DNA of 64,000 nucleotides from Actinopolyspora halophila DSM 43834 (GTDB lineage Bacteria; Actinomycetota; Actinomycetes; Mycobacteriales; Pseudonocardiaceae): NCBI RefSeq assembly GCF_000371785.1, contig NZ_AQUI01000002.1, positions 962,590 to 1,026,589 of the forward strand, read 5' to 3'. Shown piece by piece: positions 52,831 to 61,887 of this stretch (position 1 is its first letter; each line of letters starts with the position of its first letter). The notes under the pieces were generated by a model. It saw only the letters and a program-made list of their open reading frames with translations, ran no database searches and was not told where the DNA came from. The position numbers and the translations under genes were made by a program.

Positions 52831-53127
52831 TCAAATGGGCAGCGCGGAAGCCCGCCACGCGTTGGGGCCGGGACGCAGCGGCCTGCGTCCGCCCGGGTAG
52901 CGCAGCGCGACCGCCCGGTCCGCCCACATCGACATGCGGGAGGGCCGTTCCGGCGGCGTGGTGGAGCCCGCTCCCGCCAGGCCGACGAGCGTGGCCGTCA
53001 GCGCGGCGACTTCGGTCTCGTCCGGGTTGCCCCGCTCTACCCGCAGCATCGGTGCCTGCGTGCCCGTCTCGGTGGGAGCCGCGTAGTCGTCCGCGGTTCC
53101 GTGGCCGGCACCACTGTCGTCTTGCAT
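52831..53127 (-). CDS. accE5: Acyl-CoA carboxylase epsilon subunit
   Basis: 98 aa, the small actinobacteria-specific subunit that holds alpha and beta subunits together. The core MLRVERGNPDETEVAALTAT and the C-terminal LRPGPNAWRASALP are the family hallmarks. The first 27 residues are disordered and acidic. ATG 53127 follows GGAGG. It is downstream of accD on the same strand, separated by 192 bp with no other gene. Confidence 0.9.
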   Translation of the reverse strand: MQDDSGAGHGTADDYAAPTETGTQAPMLRVERGNPDETEVAALTATLVGLAGAGSTTPPERPSRMSMWADRAVALRYPGGRRPLRPGPNAWRASALPI

Positions 53128-53319
53128 CGTCTACCTCCGTACGGCGGGGCAGCCCCCTGGAAGGACTCCTCGCCTCGGTCGTCGAACCGCCGAGGCGGTC
53201 GCGGCGAACACTCTCGCCCCGCCCGAGCGTCCGGGCACGGCCGTCGGGCTCGCCCCGGGAACGCGGTGCCCGGGCCGGTCGGCGGTGCCCGGTGTCCCGA
53301 ACCTCTCGGGCGAGTCCGG

Positions 53320-54957
53320 TCACAGCGGGATGTTGCCGTGCTTCTTCGCGGGGATCGACTCCTTCTTGTTCCGCAGCATCCGCAGCGAGCGCGCCAGGTG
53401 CCCCCGCGTGTGCGACGGGGGAATGACCGAGTCCACGTACCCGCGCTCCGCGGAGACGTAGGGGTTGCACAGCGTGTCCTCGTACTCCTGCTGGAGTCCG
53501 GCACGCACCGCTTCGACGTCGTCGCCGCGCTCGGCCGCTTCGGACAGCTGACGCCGGTAGAGGACGTTGGTCGCCCCCTGCGCACCCATGACCGCGATCT
53601 GAGCGGTGGGCCAGGCGAGGTTGACGTCGGCTCCGAGGTGCTTGGACCCCATCACGTCGTAGGCGCCGCCGTAGGCCTTGCGGGTGATCACGGTGGCCAG
53701 CGGCACGGTGGCCTCGGCGTAGGCGTAGAGCAGCTTGGCCCCGTGTCGGATGATCCCGTTCCACTCCTGGTCGGTGCCGGGCAGGAAGCCCGGAACGTCG
53801 ACGAAGGTCACCACGGGGATGTTGAACGAGTCGCAGGTGCGGACGAACCTGGCCGCCTTGTCGCTGGCGTCGATGTCCAGGGTTCCGGCCAGCTGGGTCG
53901 GCTGGTTGGCGACGATGCCGACGCTGTGCCCCTCGATCCGTCCGTAGCCGACGACGATGTTCGGGGCGAACAGCCGGGAGACCTCGCAGAACTCGCCGTC
54001 GTCCAGCACCCGGTTGATGACCTCGTGGATGTCGTAGGGCTGGTTCGGGGAGTCGGGAATCAGGGTGTCCAGCTCCCGGTCGGCCTCGGTGAGCCCCTCG
54101 AGCACGGAGCCCTGCTCGGCGGGGGAGTCCAGCACCGGAGGCTCGGCGAGATTGTTCGAGGGCAGGAAGGACAGCAGCTCCTGCACGTAGGAGATCGCGT
54201 CCTGCTCGTCGGAGGCCATGTAGTGCGCGTTGCCGGACTTGGAGTTGTGCGAGTGCGCACCACCGAGTTCCTCGAAGCTCACGTCCTCGCCGGTGACGGT
54301 CTTGATCACGTCGGGGCCGGTGATGAACATGTGCGAGGTCTCGTTGACCATGACCGTGAAGTCGGTGATCGCGGGCGAGTACACCGCACCGCCCGCGCAG
54401 GGGCCCATGATCAGCGAGATCTGCGGGATGACCCCGGAAGCGTGCGTGTTGCGCTTGAAGATCTCCGCGTAGAGTCCCAGCGCCGCGACGCCCTCCTGGA
54501 TGCGCGCTCCGCCGGAGTCGTTGATGCCGATCAGCGGGCAGCCCGTCTTGAGCGCCAGGTCCATGACCTTGACGATCTTCTCGCCGAACACCTCGCCGAG
54601 TGAACCACCGAACACGGTGAAGTCCTGCGAGAACACGCACACCTGACGACCGTCCACGGTGCCGTAGCCGGTCACCACCCCGTCGCCGTACGGACGGGCG
54701 GAGTCCATGCCGAAGTTCGTCGAACGATGCCTGGCGTGCTCGTCCAGCTCGATGAACGATCCCTCGTCCAGCAGCATGTCGATCCGCTCGCGCGCGGTTT
54801 GCTTGCCCTTGGCGTGCTGCTTCTCCACCGCGCGTTCGGAACCGGCGTGTACTGCCTCGAAGTTCCGCTGGTACAGATCGGCCAACTTCCCGGCCGTGGT
54901 GTGGATGTCCGGCTCGCCGGTGGGTGGCTCACCGATCGGTTCGGTCGCACTGCTCAT
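53320..54957 (-). CDS. accD5: Acyl-CoA (propionyl-CoA) carboxylase beta subunit
   Basis: 545 aa carboxyltransferase with N- and C-terminal crotonase-fold halves. It contains [19 protein letters not shown], the acyl-CoA oxyanion GGARIQEGV and [12 protein letters not shown]; in the C-half [17 protein letters not shown] and [13 protein letters not shown]. It transfers CO2 from carboxybiotin to propionyl- or acetyl-CoA together with AccA and AccE. ATG 54957 lies 7 nt after TAGGCT (54970-54965), so the message is probably leaderless. It is divergent from birA, as in M. tuberculosis. Confidence 0.93.
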   Translation of the reverse strand: MSSATEPIGEPPTGEPDIHTTAGKLADLYQRNFEAVHAGSERAVEKQHAKGKQTARERIDMLLDEGSFIELDEHARHRSTNFGMDSARPYGDGVVTGYGTVDGRQVCVFSQDFTVFGGSLGEVFGEKIVKVMDLALKTGCPLIGINDSGGARIQEGVAALGLYAEIFKRNTHASGVIPQISLIMGPCAGGAVYSPAITDFTVMVNETSHMFITGPDVIKTVTGEDVSFEELGGAHSHNSKSGNAHYMASDEQDAISYVQELLSFLPSNNLAEPPVLDSPAEQGSVLEGLTEADRELDTLIPDSPNQPYDIHEVINRVLDDGEFCEVSRLFAPNIVVGYGRIEGHSVGIVANQPTQLAGTLDIDASDKAARFVRTCDSFNIPVVTFVDVPGFLPGTDQEWNGIIRHGAKLLYAYAEATVPLATVITRKAYGGAYDVMGSKHLGADVNLAWPTAQIAVMGAQGATNVLYRRQLSEAAERGDDVEAVRAGLQQEYEDTLCNPYVSAERGYVDSVIPPSHTRGHLARSLRMLRNKKESIPAKKHGNIPL

Positions 54958-55110
54958 GCCAGGCAGCCTAGCCACGCCTCACGAAAGACCACGAACAGGT
55001 GGCCGGTGACGTGCATCACCACTGGGTGTGGTCGAACCTCGCGCGAGTGCTGGGCGGCGGAGGGGAGGTGACCCGGCGGGTGGCGTGCGCGCACCGCATA
55101 GCCTGGGCGC

Positions 55111-55944
55111 ATGAACACCCCGCCCCCGTTGGACGTCGAGACCCTGCGCGCGCGTCTGGTCGAGAACGGTCCGTACAGCGCCCTCGACGTGGTGACCGTT
55201 ACCGGTTCGACGAACACCGACCTGATCGCCGCGGCCAACGCGGGTTCGGCGGACCGGACCGTGCTGGTCGCGGAGGAGCAGCAGGCGGGACGGGGCCGGA
55301 TGCGGAGGTCGTGGGTCTCGCCGCGCCACTACGGCCTGCACGTGAGTGTGCTGCTGCGTCCCGTGGTGACCGCGCGATCGGCGTTGTCGTGGATACCGCT
55401 GCTCGCGGGCACGGCGCTGAGCGAGACCGTGCGCGAGACCACCGGTCTGGAGGCCGTGCTGAAGTGGCCCAACGACATGCTGCTCGGCAGCGAGCGCAAG
55501 GCGGCGGGGATCCTGGCCGACGTCGTGTCCACGCTGGACGGAATGGCCGTGGTGCTCGGTGTCGGGGTCAACGTGCACCACGACGCCGCCGACCTTCCGG
55601 CGGGCGCCGGTGGTCTTCCGGCCACCTCCTTGGCGGCCGAGGGGGCGAAGGTCGATCGGGGGGACTTGTTGGCCGGATTGCTGGAGCGACTCTCCGAGAC
55701 GGAAGCGCAGTGGCGCGGCGGCGAGCCCGGTCCCGAGGTGGATCCCCGGCTGCTGGAGCGGTACCGGAACCTGTGCACGACGCTCGGAAGGAGTGTGCGG
55801 GTGGAATTCGGCGGTGGCCGGGTTCTGGAGGGAACGGCTCGCGACATCGACGAGCACGGGAGGCTCGTGGTGCGCGGACGGGACGGGAAGCGGACTCCCG
55901 TATCGGCGGGTGACGTGGTCCATCTGCGCTCGGCCGAGCGGTGA
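55111..55944 (+). CDS. birA: Biotin-[acetyl-CoA carboxylase] ligase
   Basis: 277 aa biotin protein ligase without the N-terminal DNA-binding domain of E. coli BirA, so it should not repress biotin genes. Motifs: GSTNTDLIAAAN, EEQQAGRGRMRRSWVS (biotinyl-AMP loop), LKWPNDML and KAAGILAD; an SH3-like C-terminal domain includes GTARDIDEHGRLVV. It biotinylates the BCCP domain of the 41318 product. ATG 55111 lies 6 nt after TAGCCT (55099-55104), a leaderless arrangement. Confidence 0.93.
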   Translation: MNTPPPLDVETLRARLVENGPYSALDVVTVTGSTNTDLIAAANAGSADRTVLVAEEQQAGRGRMRRSWVSPRHYGLHVSVLLRPVVTARSALSWIPLLAGTALSETVRETTGLEAVLKWPNDMLLGSERKAAGILADVVSTLDGMAVVLGVGVNVHHDAADLPAGAGGLPATSLAAEGAKVDRGDLLAGLLERLSETEAQWRGGEPGPEVDPRLLERYRNLCTTLGRSVRVEFGGGRVLEGTARDIDEHGRLVVRGRDGKRTPVSAGDVVHLRSAER

Positions 55945-56033
55945 GCCTCGTCCGCGTGGGTGCGCGGGCAGGTGGGGAGATCGAGTACCGGTACGGTGAT
56001 CGATGCCCGCGGCTGAATCGAAGGGGGTAATCC

Positions 56034-56540
56034 ATGGCCTACCCTGACGATCTTCTCGGCGAGGGTGAGCACGTGCTGCTGCACCGGCATCCGCACTGGC
56101 GAATGCTGGTCCGGCCGTTCTTCGTGCTGCTCGTCGTCGGTATCGGCGGCGGGTATCTCGCCGCGCTCGCCGCCTCCAGCTCGTGGCGGACCACGCTGTG
56201 GGGCGCGCTCGGGGTGGTCGGCGGAGTGCTGTTGATCTGGCTGGTTCTGACCCCCCTGCTGCGCTGGTGGACGACCCATTTCGTCGTCACCAGTCAGCGG
56301 CTGATGGTCCGTGAGGGCGTGATCACCCGCTCGGGGGTGCACATCCCGGTGGACAGGATCAACAGCGTCCGGTCCCGCCGCGGGCTGCTCGACCGCTTGC
56401 TGGGGAGCGGGACGTTGATCGTCGAGTCGGCCTCGGACGAGCCGCTGGAGTTCGACGACATATCCGACGTCGACCGGGTGCAGTCGTTGCTCTACGGCAC
56501 GTTCGACGAGGACGCGGAGGGGGAGCATCCCGCCGGTTGA
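56034..56540 (+). CDS. PH-domain (DUF304) membrane protein
   Basis: 168 aa, orthologue of M. tuberculosis Rv3278c by content and position next to birA. Two hydrophobic segments (LVRPFFVLLVVGIGGGYLAAL and LWGALGVVGGVLLIWLVLT) precede a bacterial PH domain (FVVTSQRLMVREGVITRSGV, RSRRGLLDRLLGSGTLIV). A WW-rich juncture joins them. ATG after AAGGGGG. Function unknown; PH-domain membrane proteins may scaffold envelope processes. Confidence 0.85.
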   Translation: MAYPDDLLGEGEHVLLHRHPHWRMLVRPFFVLLVVGIGGGYLAALAASSSWRTTLWGALGVVGGVLLIWLVLTPLLRWWTTHFVVTSQRLMVREGVITRSGVHIPVDRINSVRSRRGLLDRLLGSGTLIVESASDEPLEFDDISDVDRVQSLLYGTFDEDAEGEHPAG

Positions 56541-56586
56541 GCTGTCGGGACGATGGTCGTCGACCACCGATGGAAGGAAATTTGTG

Positions 56587-57537
56587 ATGGGTGTGCGCGA
56601 GATCGGGCTGCCGGAGACGACACGCTCGCCGGAAAGCCCCGAACTTCCGGAGAAGGTGACGATCTGGGAGGTCGGGCCCCGGGACGGTCTGCAGAACGAG
56701 AGCGAGGTCGTTCCCACGGCGGTGAAGCTCGAGTTCATCAACCGGCTCAACGCCGCGGGGCTGCCGGTCGTCGAGACCACGAGCTTCGTGCACCCGAAGT
56801 GGGTCCCGCAGCTGTCCGATGCCGCCGAGGTGGTCGACGGGCTGGCACGCAAACCGGGAGTGCGCTACCCGGTGCTGGTGCCCAACGAACGTGGCCTGGA
56901 ACGGGCGCTGAGCTCGGGGGTGGAGGACGTGGCGATCTTCGCCTCGGCCACGGAGAGCTTCGCCGAGCGCAACCTCAACAGCCGTTTCGACGACCAGTTC
57001 GCCGCGTTCCGGCCCGTGGTGCGCAAGGCCGTGGAGACGGGTGTCCGGGTGCGTGGTTACCTCTCCATGGTCTTCGGCGACCCGTGGGAGGGCCAGGTCT
57101 CGGTGGACCGGGTGGTTTCCGCGGGCAGGCGACTGCTGGAGATGGGATGTGACCAGCTCTCGCTCGGCGACACCATCGGAGTGGCCACACCGGGCCAGGT
57201 GGAGACGGTGCTGCGTGCCTTCCGCGCCGCCGATGTCCCGGTCGGACGGCTCGGGGTGCACTTCCACGACACCTACGGGCAGGCGCTGGCCAACACCTAC
57301 GCGGCGCTGCGCATGGGGGTGAGCACCGTCGACTCCTCCGCTGGAGGGCTCGGGGGGTGCCCCTACGCGGGGTCGGCCACCGGCAATCTCGCGACCGAGG
57401 ACCTGGTGTGGATGCTGCAGGGCCTGGGAATCGAGCACGGCGTGGACCTGAAGATGCTGGTCGACACCAGTACTTGGATGGGGGAGCAGCTCGGCAAACC
57501 CAGCCCCTCGGCGGTGGTGAAGGCGCTCGCGCGGTGA
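56587..57537 (+). CDS. mvaB: Hydroxymethylglutaryl-CoA lyase
   Basis: 316 aa HMGL-like TIM barrel that cleaves HMG-CoA to acetyl-CoA and acetoacetate in leucine breakdown. The metal/substrate motif EVGPRDGLQNE is near residue 31, SLGDTIGVATPGQV mid-protein, HFHDTYGQALAN the His ligands and GGLGGCPYAGSATGN the catalytic Cys loop. ATG 56587 is chosen (GTG 56584 adjacent) with GGAAGG 9 nt upstream. Its stop overlaps the GTG of cbiZ. Confidence 0.92.
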   Translation: MGVREIGLPETTRSPESPELPEKVTIWEVGPRDGLQNESEVVPTAVKLEFINRLNAAGLPVVETTSFVHPKWVPQLSDAAEVVDGLARKPGVRYPVLVPNERGLERALSSGVEDVAIFASATESFAERNLNSRFDDQFAAFRPVVRKAVETGVRVRGYLSMVFGDPWEGQVSVDRVVSAGRRLLEMGCDQLSLGDTIGVATPGQVETVLRAFRAADVPVGRLGVHFHDTYGQALANTYAALRMGVSTVDSSAGGLGGCPYAGSATGNLATEDLVWMLQGLGIEHGVDLKMLVDTSTWMGEQLGKPSPSAVVKALAR

Positions 57538-58199
57538 CCACGACGGACTGGGCACCCTTCCCCGGAGCCGCCGTTCACACGGTTCGGAACGGCCCGTTGC
57601 TGCTGTGGGAGTGTCGGAGCCCGTGGCTGGCGGTTTCCTCCGCCGTGCACGGGGGCGGGCTGGGCCTGCGCCACTGGGTGATCAATGCCACCGTGCCCAA
57701 TGGGTACGACCGCTTCGACCCCGAGCAGCACGTCACCGAGCTCGCGGAGGAGCTGGAGCTGGTCGGACAGGGGAGCGGATTGCTGACCGCCGTGGACGTG
57801 GGCCACGCGGTCACCGTCACCGATTCCGGGGTGCGGGCGAGTGTGACCACCGGAGTGGGCTATCCGGTCTGGGCCGCCCACGAGCGGGCGCGGACCGAGC
57901 ATCTCGTCCGGTACGCTCCCGGCACCATAAACGCGGTGTGCTTCTCACCGGTCCGTCTGAGGGAGTCGGCTCTGGTCAACCTCGTGTCCACGGTGGCCGA
58001 GGCCAAGGCGCAGGCGCTGTCGGAGGCGGGCGTTCCGGGAACGGGAACCTGCACGGACGCTACCGTGGTGTTGTGTCCCGTCGACGGTGAACCGGAGCCG
58101 TACGGCGGGCCCCGCTCCGTGATCGGAGCCCCGCTCGCCCGGGCCGTGCGCAGTGCGGTGATCGCGGGACTGCGCGTGCGGGACCCCCGCACCCGGTGA
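57534..58199 (+). CDS. cbiZ: Adenosylcobinamide amidohydrolase
   Basis: 221 aa CbiZ family. The enzyme removes the aminopropanol side chain of adenosylcobinamide to give adenosylcobyric acid in corrinoid salvage. Family motifs visible: WVINATVPNGYDRFDPEQH and GLLTAVDVGHAV; TTGVGYPVWA and PGTINAVCF; and TDATVVLCP near the C-terminus. GTG 57534 overlaps the HMG-CoA lyase stop (GTGA), so it is translationally coupled. No other cobalamin gene or B12 riboswitch is in the window. Confidence 0.85.
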   Translation: MTTTDWAPFPGAAVHTVRNGPLLLWECRSPWLAVSSAVHGGGLGLRHWVINATVPNGYDRFDPEQHVTELAEELELVGQGSGLLTAVDVGHAVTVTDSGVRASVTTGVGYPVWAAHERARTEHLVRYAPGTINAVCFSPVRLRESALVNLVSTVAEAKAQALSEAGVPGTGTCTDATVVLCPVDGEPEPYGGPRSVIGAPLARAVRSAVIAGLRVRDPRTR

Positions 58200-58346
58200 G
58201 GTTCGCCGGCTCGGCGGTGGGTCGAGTGGCCGAGGCGCGGAACCTTTCCGGATTTCGGCACGTCCGAGACTCGCGAGTATCCCCGTCGGGGCCCGGGTGT
58301 TTCCCGCCGTACGCGTACGGCGGGACGGAGAGCGGAAGGAAGGTGA

Positions 58347-58841
58347 GTGTCCGTGGCCGTCGAAGACCGGGCACGGGTCGAGGAACTGGTCGCCGAGTAC
58401 CGGCGCAGTCGCGAGCGGACTTCCGCGCTGCGGGGCGAGTTGGAGGCCATGGAGGAAACGGCCACCAGTGAACGCGGGGCCGTCTCGGTGACCGTCGGCT
58501 CCGAGGGCGCTCTCCGGGACCTGAGACTGTCCGAACAGGCCTATCAACAGCACCGTCCGGCCGAGTTGGCCGAACTCATCGTGCGGCTTTCCGGAGCGGC
58601 CGCGGACAGGGCGGCCCGGCGAGCGGAGGCGGCCGTGACCGAAGTGCTGCCCGCGGGAGCCGATCCGGTCGCGCTGTGCGGTGGGCGGCGGGTGGCCGAG
58701 GGGAGCTCCCCGGCAGGCTCTCCTTCGGCCGGGTCGAAAGAGGGCGCGGCGGTGGAGACCGACGAGTGGGACGAAGAGGAGCCGTACGAACAGCGCGGCT
58801 GGTCGCGGAGCTGGGGCCCCGAGGAACGAGGTGGGCGATGA
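58347..58841 (+). CDS. YbaB/EbfC-family protein of the type VII module
   Basis: 164 aa. An N-terminal coiled helix (ARVEELVAEYRRSRERTSALRGELEAME) and a YbaB/EbfC-like beta hairpin (AVSVTVGSEGALRDLRLSEQ) followed by helices; the last 50 residues are acidic and disordered, ending in WGPEERGGR. YbaB-like proteins are recurrent first genes of ESX effector operons in Pseudonocardiales; whether they bind DNA there is not known. GTG 58347 after GGAAGGA. Its stop overlaps the next ATG. Confidence 0.75.
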   Translation: MSVAVEDRARVEELVAEYRRSRERTSALRGELEAMEETATSERGAVSVTVGSEGALRDLRLSEQAYQQHRPAELAELIVRLSGAAADRAARRAEAAVTEVLPAGADPVALCGGRRVAEGSSPAGSPSAGSKEGAAVETDEWDEEEPYEQRGWSRSWGPEERGGR

Positions 58842-59161
58842 ACGGATTTCGTGGTGATCCCCGGCGACTCACCGAGCAGGCCGGTGCCTTCGGTGAGCAC
58901 GCGGCGGACGCGGAGCGGACCGTGGCGGAGCTGCACGACGCGCTCGAGAGCAGCCGGGGCTGCTGGGGCGCCGACGAGGCGGGCGAGCGGTTCGCCGCCC
59001 TGCATCTTCCCGGGGTGCAGCGGGCCCTGACGGCCCTCGACGAGTTGCCCGGGCGTCTCGGAGAGCTGGGAACGAAGTTCTCGGAGACCGCGGAAACCTA
59101 TCGCAGGGTCGACGACGCGGCCGCCGAGCGGGTGGACGGTGTCGACGGTGGTCAGCGTTAA
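58838..59161 (+). CDS. WXG100-like secreted partner of the toxin
   Basis: 107 aa, the size of ESAT-6-like proteins. Two helices around a Trp-Gly turn (SRGCWGADEAGERFAAL) and a C-terminal YRRVD that fits the YxxxD secretion signal. The ATG overlaps the preceding stop and the next gene follows by 5 bp. By analogy with EsxE/EsxF upstream of M. tuberculosis cpnT it may act in export of the following toxin; that is an inference. Confidence 0.8.
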   Translation: MNGFRGDPRRLTEQAGAFGEHAADAERTVAELHDALESSRGCWGADEAGERFAALHLPGVQRALTALDELPGRLGELGTKFSETAETYRRVDDAAAERVDGVDGGQR

Positions 59162-59166
59162 CGGGA

Positions 59167-61464
59167 GTGAGTCGATTGGGAATCGAGCTGCCCGCGGAGC
59201 TGCGGGACGTCGCCCGGCGCACCGGAACCCACTGGCCGGAGGCGGATGAGGACGCGATGCGTGCCGCGGCCCGGGCCTGGCGCGACGCGGCGGACTCCGT
59301 CGGCGGGCTCGCGCGTGCTTCGGACGCGTCCGCGCAGCGGGCGCTGGCCGCGGTCGAGGGGGAAACGGGTTGGGCGGCCCGACGCGAGTGGGACGGCTTC
59401 ATCGATCCGGAGTCCGGTCGCCTGCCGGTTTGCGTGCGCGAGTGCACGGCGGCCGCCGACCGGCTGGAGCACGCCGCCGCGCAGGTCGGGGCGGCCAAGG
59501 TCAGGATAGTTCGGGAGCTGGTCACGCTGGCCAAGCAACTCGACGTGGCCGAGTCCGCGGTCGCGGTCGGGAATCAGGTCTCCGGAGCGGAATCGGAAAC
59601 TCTCGTCCGGGCCACGGCCGCCAACGTGGCCGAGCTCGATCGGACCCTGGTCACCGCGGTGGACAGTGGATCGGGCGTCACGGTGGAAGGGGCGGACTCC
59701 CCGGTGTCCGGTATCGCCTCCGCCGAGGAGCAGCTTTCTCCGGCGGCGATCCCGGAACCCTCCGGGGAGGGGGCTGCCCCAGAGTCGCCCGGATTTTCCG
59801 AGGTTCCCGGTGCATCCGACCTTTCCGAGGTTACCGGGGGCGTGGATCGTGGGAGCCCGGTGTTCCCGGGAGAGCAATCGTCCGCTCCGGAGGAGTCCGG
59901 AGGGGACGCGAGCATCGCGGAGAAGCTGTTCACCCGGCAGAACTCGGAAGCGGTCCAGGCTCCCCCCGAGACGCCCGACTCCGCCGCGCCGGAGGTCGCC
60001 CCTGACGGGCGCCCCGGCAGCGGACCGTCCGACCGGGAGTCGACTGGGCCGGTCTCGACCGAGACGGTCCGGAATGCGGCCGAAACCGCAGGGGGTGGTG
60101 TCGCGGCCACCTCCGGAACCGGGCCGATCCCGGCAGGCGCCGAGGGAGTGGAGCACGCACCGGGCGCGGGCGGACGTGAGCCGGCGACCGCTCCGCAGGC
60201 CGTGCACCAGGCCTGGGCGGCCTCTCCCGGAGACGGGGGACAGGTTTTTCCCCAGGGGACGGGAGCCGGTGGGTCCGCCGGACCGTTCTCCCAGCCGCAG
60301 CAACCGAGCCCGGCCGCTCAGTACGCGCGCCCGGAACAGCAGCCTCCCCTCGGCGGCGCCCGGCCGCAGCAGACCGGTGCTCCGGCTCCCGGAGCGGGAC
60401 GTCCTCCGGCTCCCGGGGGCAACCCGGGGTACGGCGGAGTGGCCCCGCCGGGGGGTTCCGCACAATCGCCCCGGGGGTTCGGCGGGCCCCCGTACCCCGG
60501 CGCTGCCCAGCCGGGGAATCCGCCGGGCCGCGGTGCTCCTCCCGGCGCGGCAGGCGGAGCGGGGGCACCGTGGCCCGGCGCGCCGCAGCCCCCACCGCAG
60601 CACCCCGCGCCGCAGCAGCCCGCGCCGCAGCAGCCCGGGGACGGCAGACGTCCGCTGCGGAACAACGAGCGGGACTCGGCCGTGGTCGCCTTCGTGCTGC
60701 ACCAGTTCCCCCTCGGACACATGCCGGTGTCCAGCGCGCGACCGAGTGAACAGTGGTCCGGAGCGGGAGGGGTGACGGAGTCGGAGCCGCCGGGGTTCCC
60801 GCCGGGTGATCACCCGAGTTCCCACCTCGCCGAGCGGGCGATGTTCGTTCGGGGGAACGGCCACATCGCGGGGACCGGGCGGGACTCCGGAAGGGAGCCG
60901 GAGGCGACGGCGCGCTCGATCCCGGAAGAACTGCTCGAGGACTACGATCCGCTCGGGAAGGACCCGGGGCTGAGCGAGTACGAGTGGGAGCTCCGCTACG
61001 GCTCACGGGGCACCGCGGACACCGGTGGACACTACGACTGGCCCGCGTGGCACGGCTACCCCGACAACGGGGTCGAGGGCGGGGAGCCCGTGGTACTGGA
61101 GCCGGGAACCGTGCTCGACCGCCTCGGGGAGGAGCACGGCAGAGTGCTCGCCCCCGAGGGCACTTCTTTCGCCGCCCGTGCGCTGCCTCCCGAGTTCGGG
61201 TCGCGTTCCTACCGGCGCTACCGCGTGGCCCGAGCGCTGCCGGTGTGGCGGGGGCTGTCCGTTTCCTGGTTCGAACAGCCGGGGGGTGGTGTGCGGTACC
61301 GTGCCACCCACCCCGTCGTCGAACTGGTCGCCTCCGGAGCGTTGCTCGAACTCGACGGCGCACGGGAACTCGCCGAACAGGCCACCGAGGAGAGCACCGT
61401 GCGACTCCCTCCGGAGGCAGTGGACGGCGACTCGGCGGAGGAACCGAATCGGGGGACCGGATGA
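59167..61464 (+). CDS. CpnT-like type VII toxin with C-terminal TNT (NAD glycohydrolase) domain
   Basis: 765 aa. Residues 1-165: helical WXG100-like N-domain as in CpnT (GIELPAELRDVARRTGTHWP). Residues about 170-500: long Pro/Gly/Ala/Gln-rich linker with repeated PAPQQP and APQQP words. C-terminal 190 residues: TNT domain, with PDNGVEGG, LEPGTVLDRLGEEHGRVLAP, ARALPPE and the conserved SWFEQPGGGVRY carrying the NAD-contacting Gln of mycobacterial TNT. TNT hydrolyses NAD+ and kills target cells. The immunity gene overlaps its stop. The Pro-rich linker replaces the mycobacterial pore-forming middle region in size and composition. Confidence 0.88.
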   Translation: MSRLGIELPAELRDVARRTGTHWPEADEDAMRAAARAWRDAADSVGGLARASDASAQRALAAVEGETGWAARREWDGFIDPESGRLPVCVRECTAAADRLEHAAAQVGAAKVRIVRELVTLAKQLDVAESAVAVGNQVSGAESETLVRATAANVAELDRTLVTAVDSGSGVTVEGADSPVSGIASAEEQLSPAAIPEPSGEGAAPESPGFSEVPGASDLSEVTGGVDRGSPVFPGEQSSAPEESGGDASIAEKLFTRQNSEAVQAPPETPDSAAPEVAPDGRPGSGPSDRESTGPVSTETVRNAAETAGGGVAATSGTGPIPAGAEGVEHAPGAGGREPATAPQAVHQAWAASPGDGGQVFPQGTGAGGSAGPFSQPQQPSPAAQYARPEQQPPLGGARPQQTGAPAPGAGRPPAPGGNPGYGGVAPPGGSAQSPRGFGGPPYPGAAQPGNPPGRGAPPGAAGGAGAPWPGAPQPPPQHPAPQQPAPQQPGDGRRPLRNNERDSAVVAFVLHQFPLGHMPVSSARPSEQWSGAGGVTESEPPGFPPGDHPSSHLAERAMFVRGNGHIAGTGRDSGREPEATARSIPEELLEDYDPLGKDPGLSEYEWELRYGSRGTADTGGHYDWPAWHGYPDNGVEGGEPVVLEPGTVLDRLGEEHGRVLAPEGTSFAARALPPEFGSRSYRRYRVARALPVWRGLSVSWFEQPGGGVRYRATHPVVELVASGALLELDGARELAEQATEESTVRLPPEAVDGDSAEEPNRGTG

Positions 61465-61775
61465 ACACCGAATCGTTGACGGGCTGGCTGGAGTCGATGG
61501 GAGTGCCGCCCCAGGTAGTGTCTCTCGGGGCCGAGGCCGACGACGCGTGGTGCCTGCTGCGCACCGACTCCGAGGGGCAGCAGGTCTGGGACGTCTTCTG
61601 GCGCGAGCAGGGGAACCGCTACGACTGGGCGCGGTTCACCTCCGAGCAGGTGGCCTGTTTCTACCTGTTCGGGCGGTTGACCTGGACCCAGGCGCTGCGC
61701 GGAGCTGTGGGTCAGCTCGACACCGGCAGCACCCCTCCGAAGGGATTCCGGATGCCGGACGCCTCCGATTCCTGA
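61461..61775 (+). CDS. Immunity factor for TNT (IFT-like)
   Basis: 104 aa. The ATG overlaps the toxin stop (ATGA), the standard place for a cognate antitoxin. Conserved features shared in pattern with M. tuberculosis Rv3902c include an N-terminal helix (LTGWLESMGVPPQVV), AWCLLRTDSEGQQVWDVFW and a C-terminal aromatic segment (FYLFGRLTWTQALRG). It should bind TNT and block the NAD site in the producing cell. Identification combines position and pattern. Confidence 0.82.
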   Translation: MNTESLTGWLESMGVPPQVVSLGAEADDAWCLLRTDSEGQQVWDVFWREQGNRYDWARFTSEQVACFYLFGRLTWTQALRGAVGQLDTGSTPPKGFRMPDASDS

Positions 61776-61887
61776 CCGGAGGGCCCCGGCCGGAGGACCG
61801 GTGGCTACCCGATGGCGGCCCCGGTGAGGCGAAGCCCGCGGAGGTGCCGCCGCGGCCCCCACGACGGGGGGGGGCGGAGAACTTCGG

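Noticed and set aside
57534-58199. Cobalamin riboswitch expected near cbiZ
   Set aside because: cbiZ overlaps the preceding gene and there is no leader space or B12-box-like sequence upstream of the HMG-CoA lyase operon.
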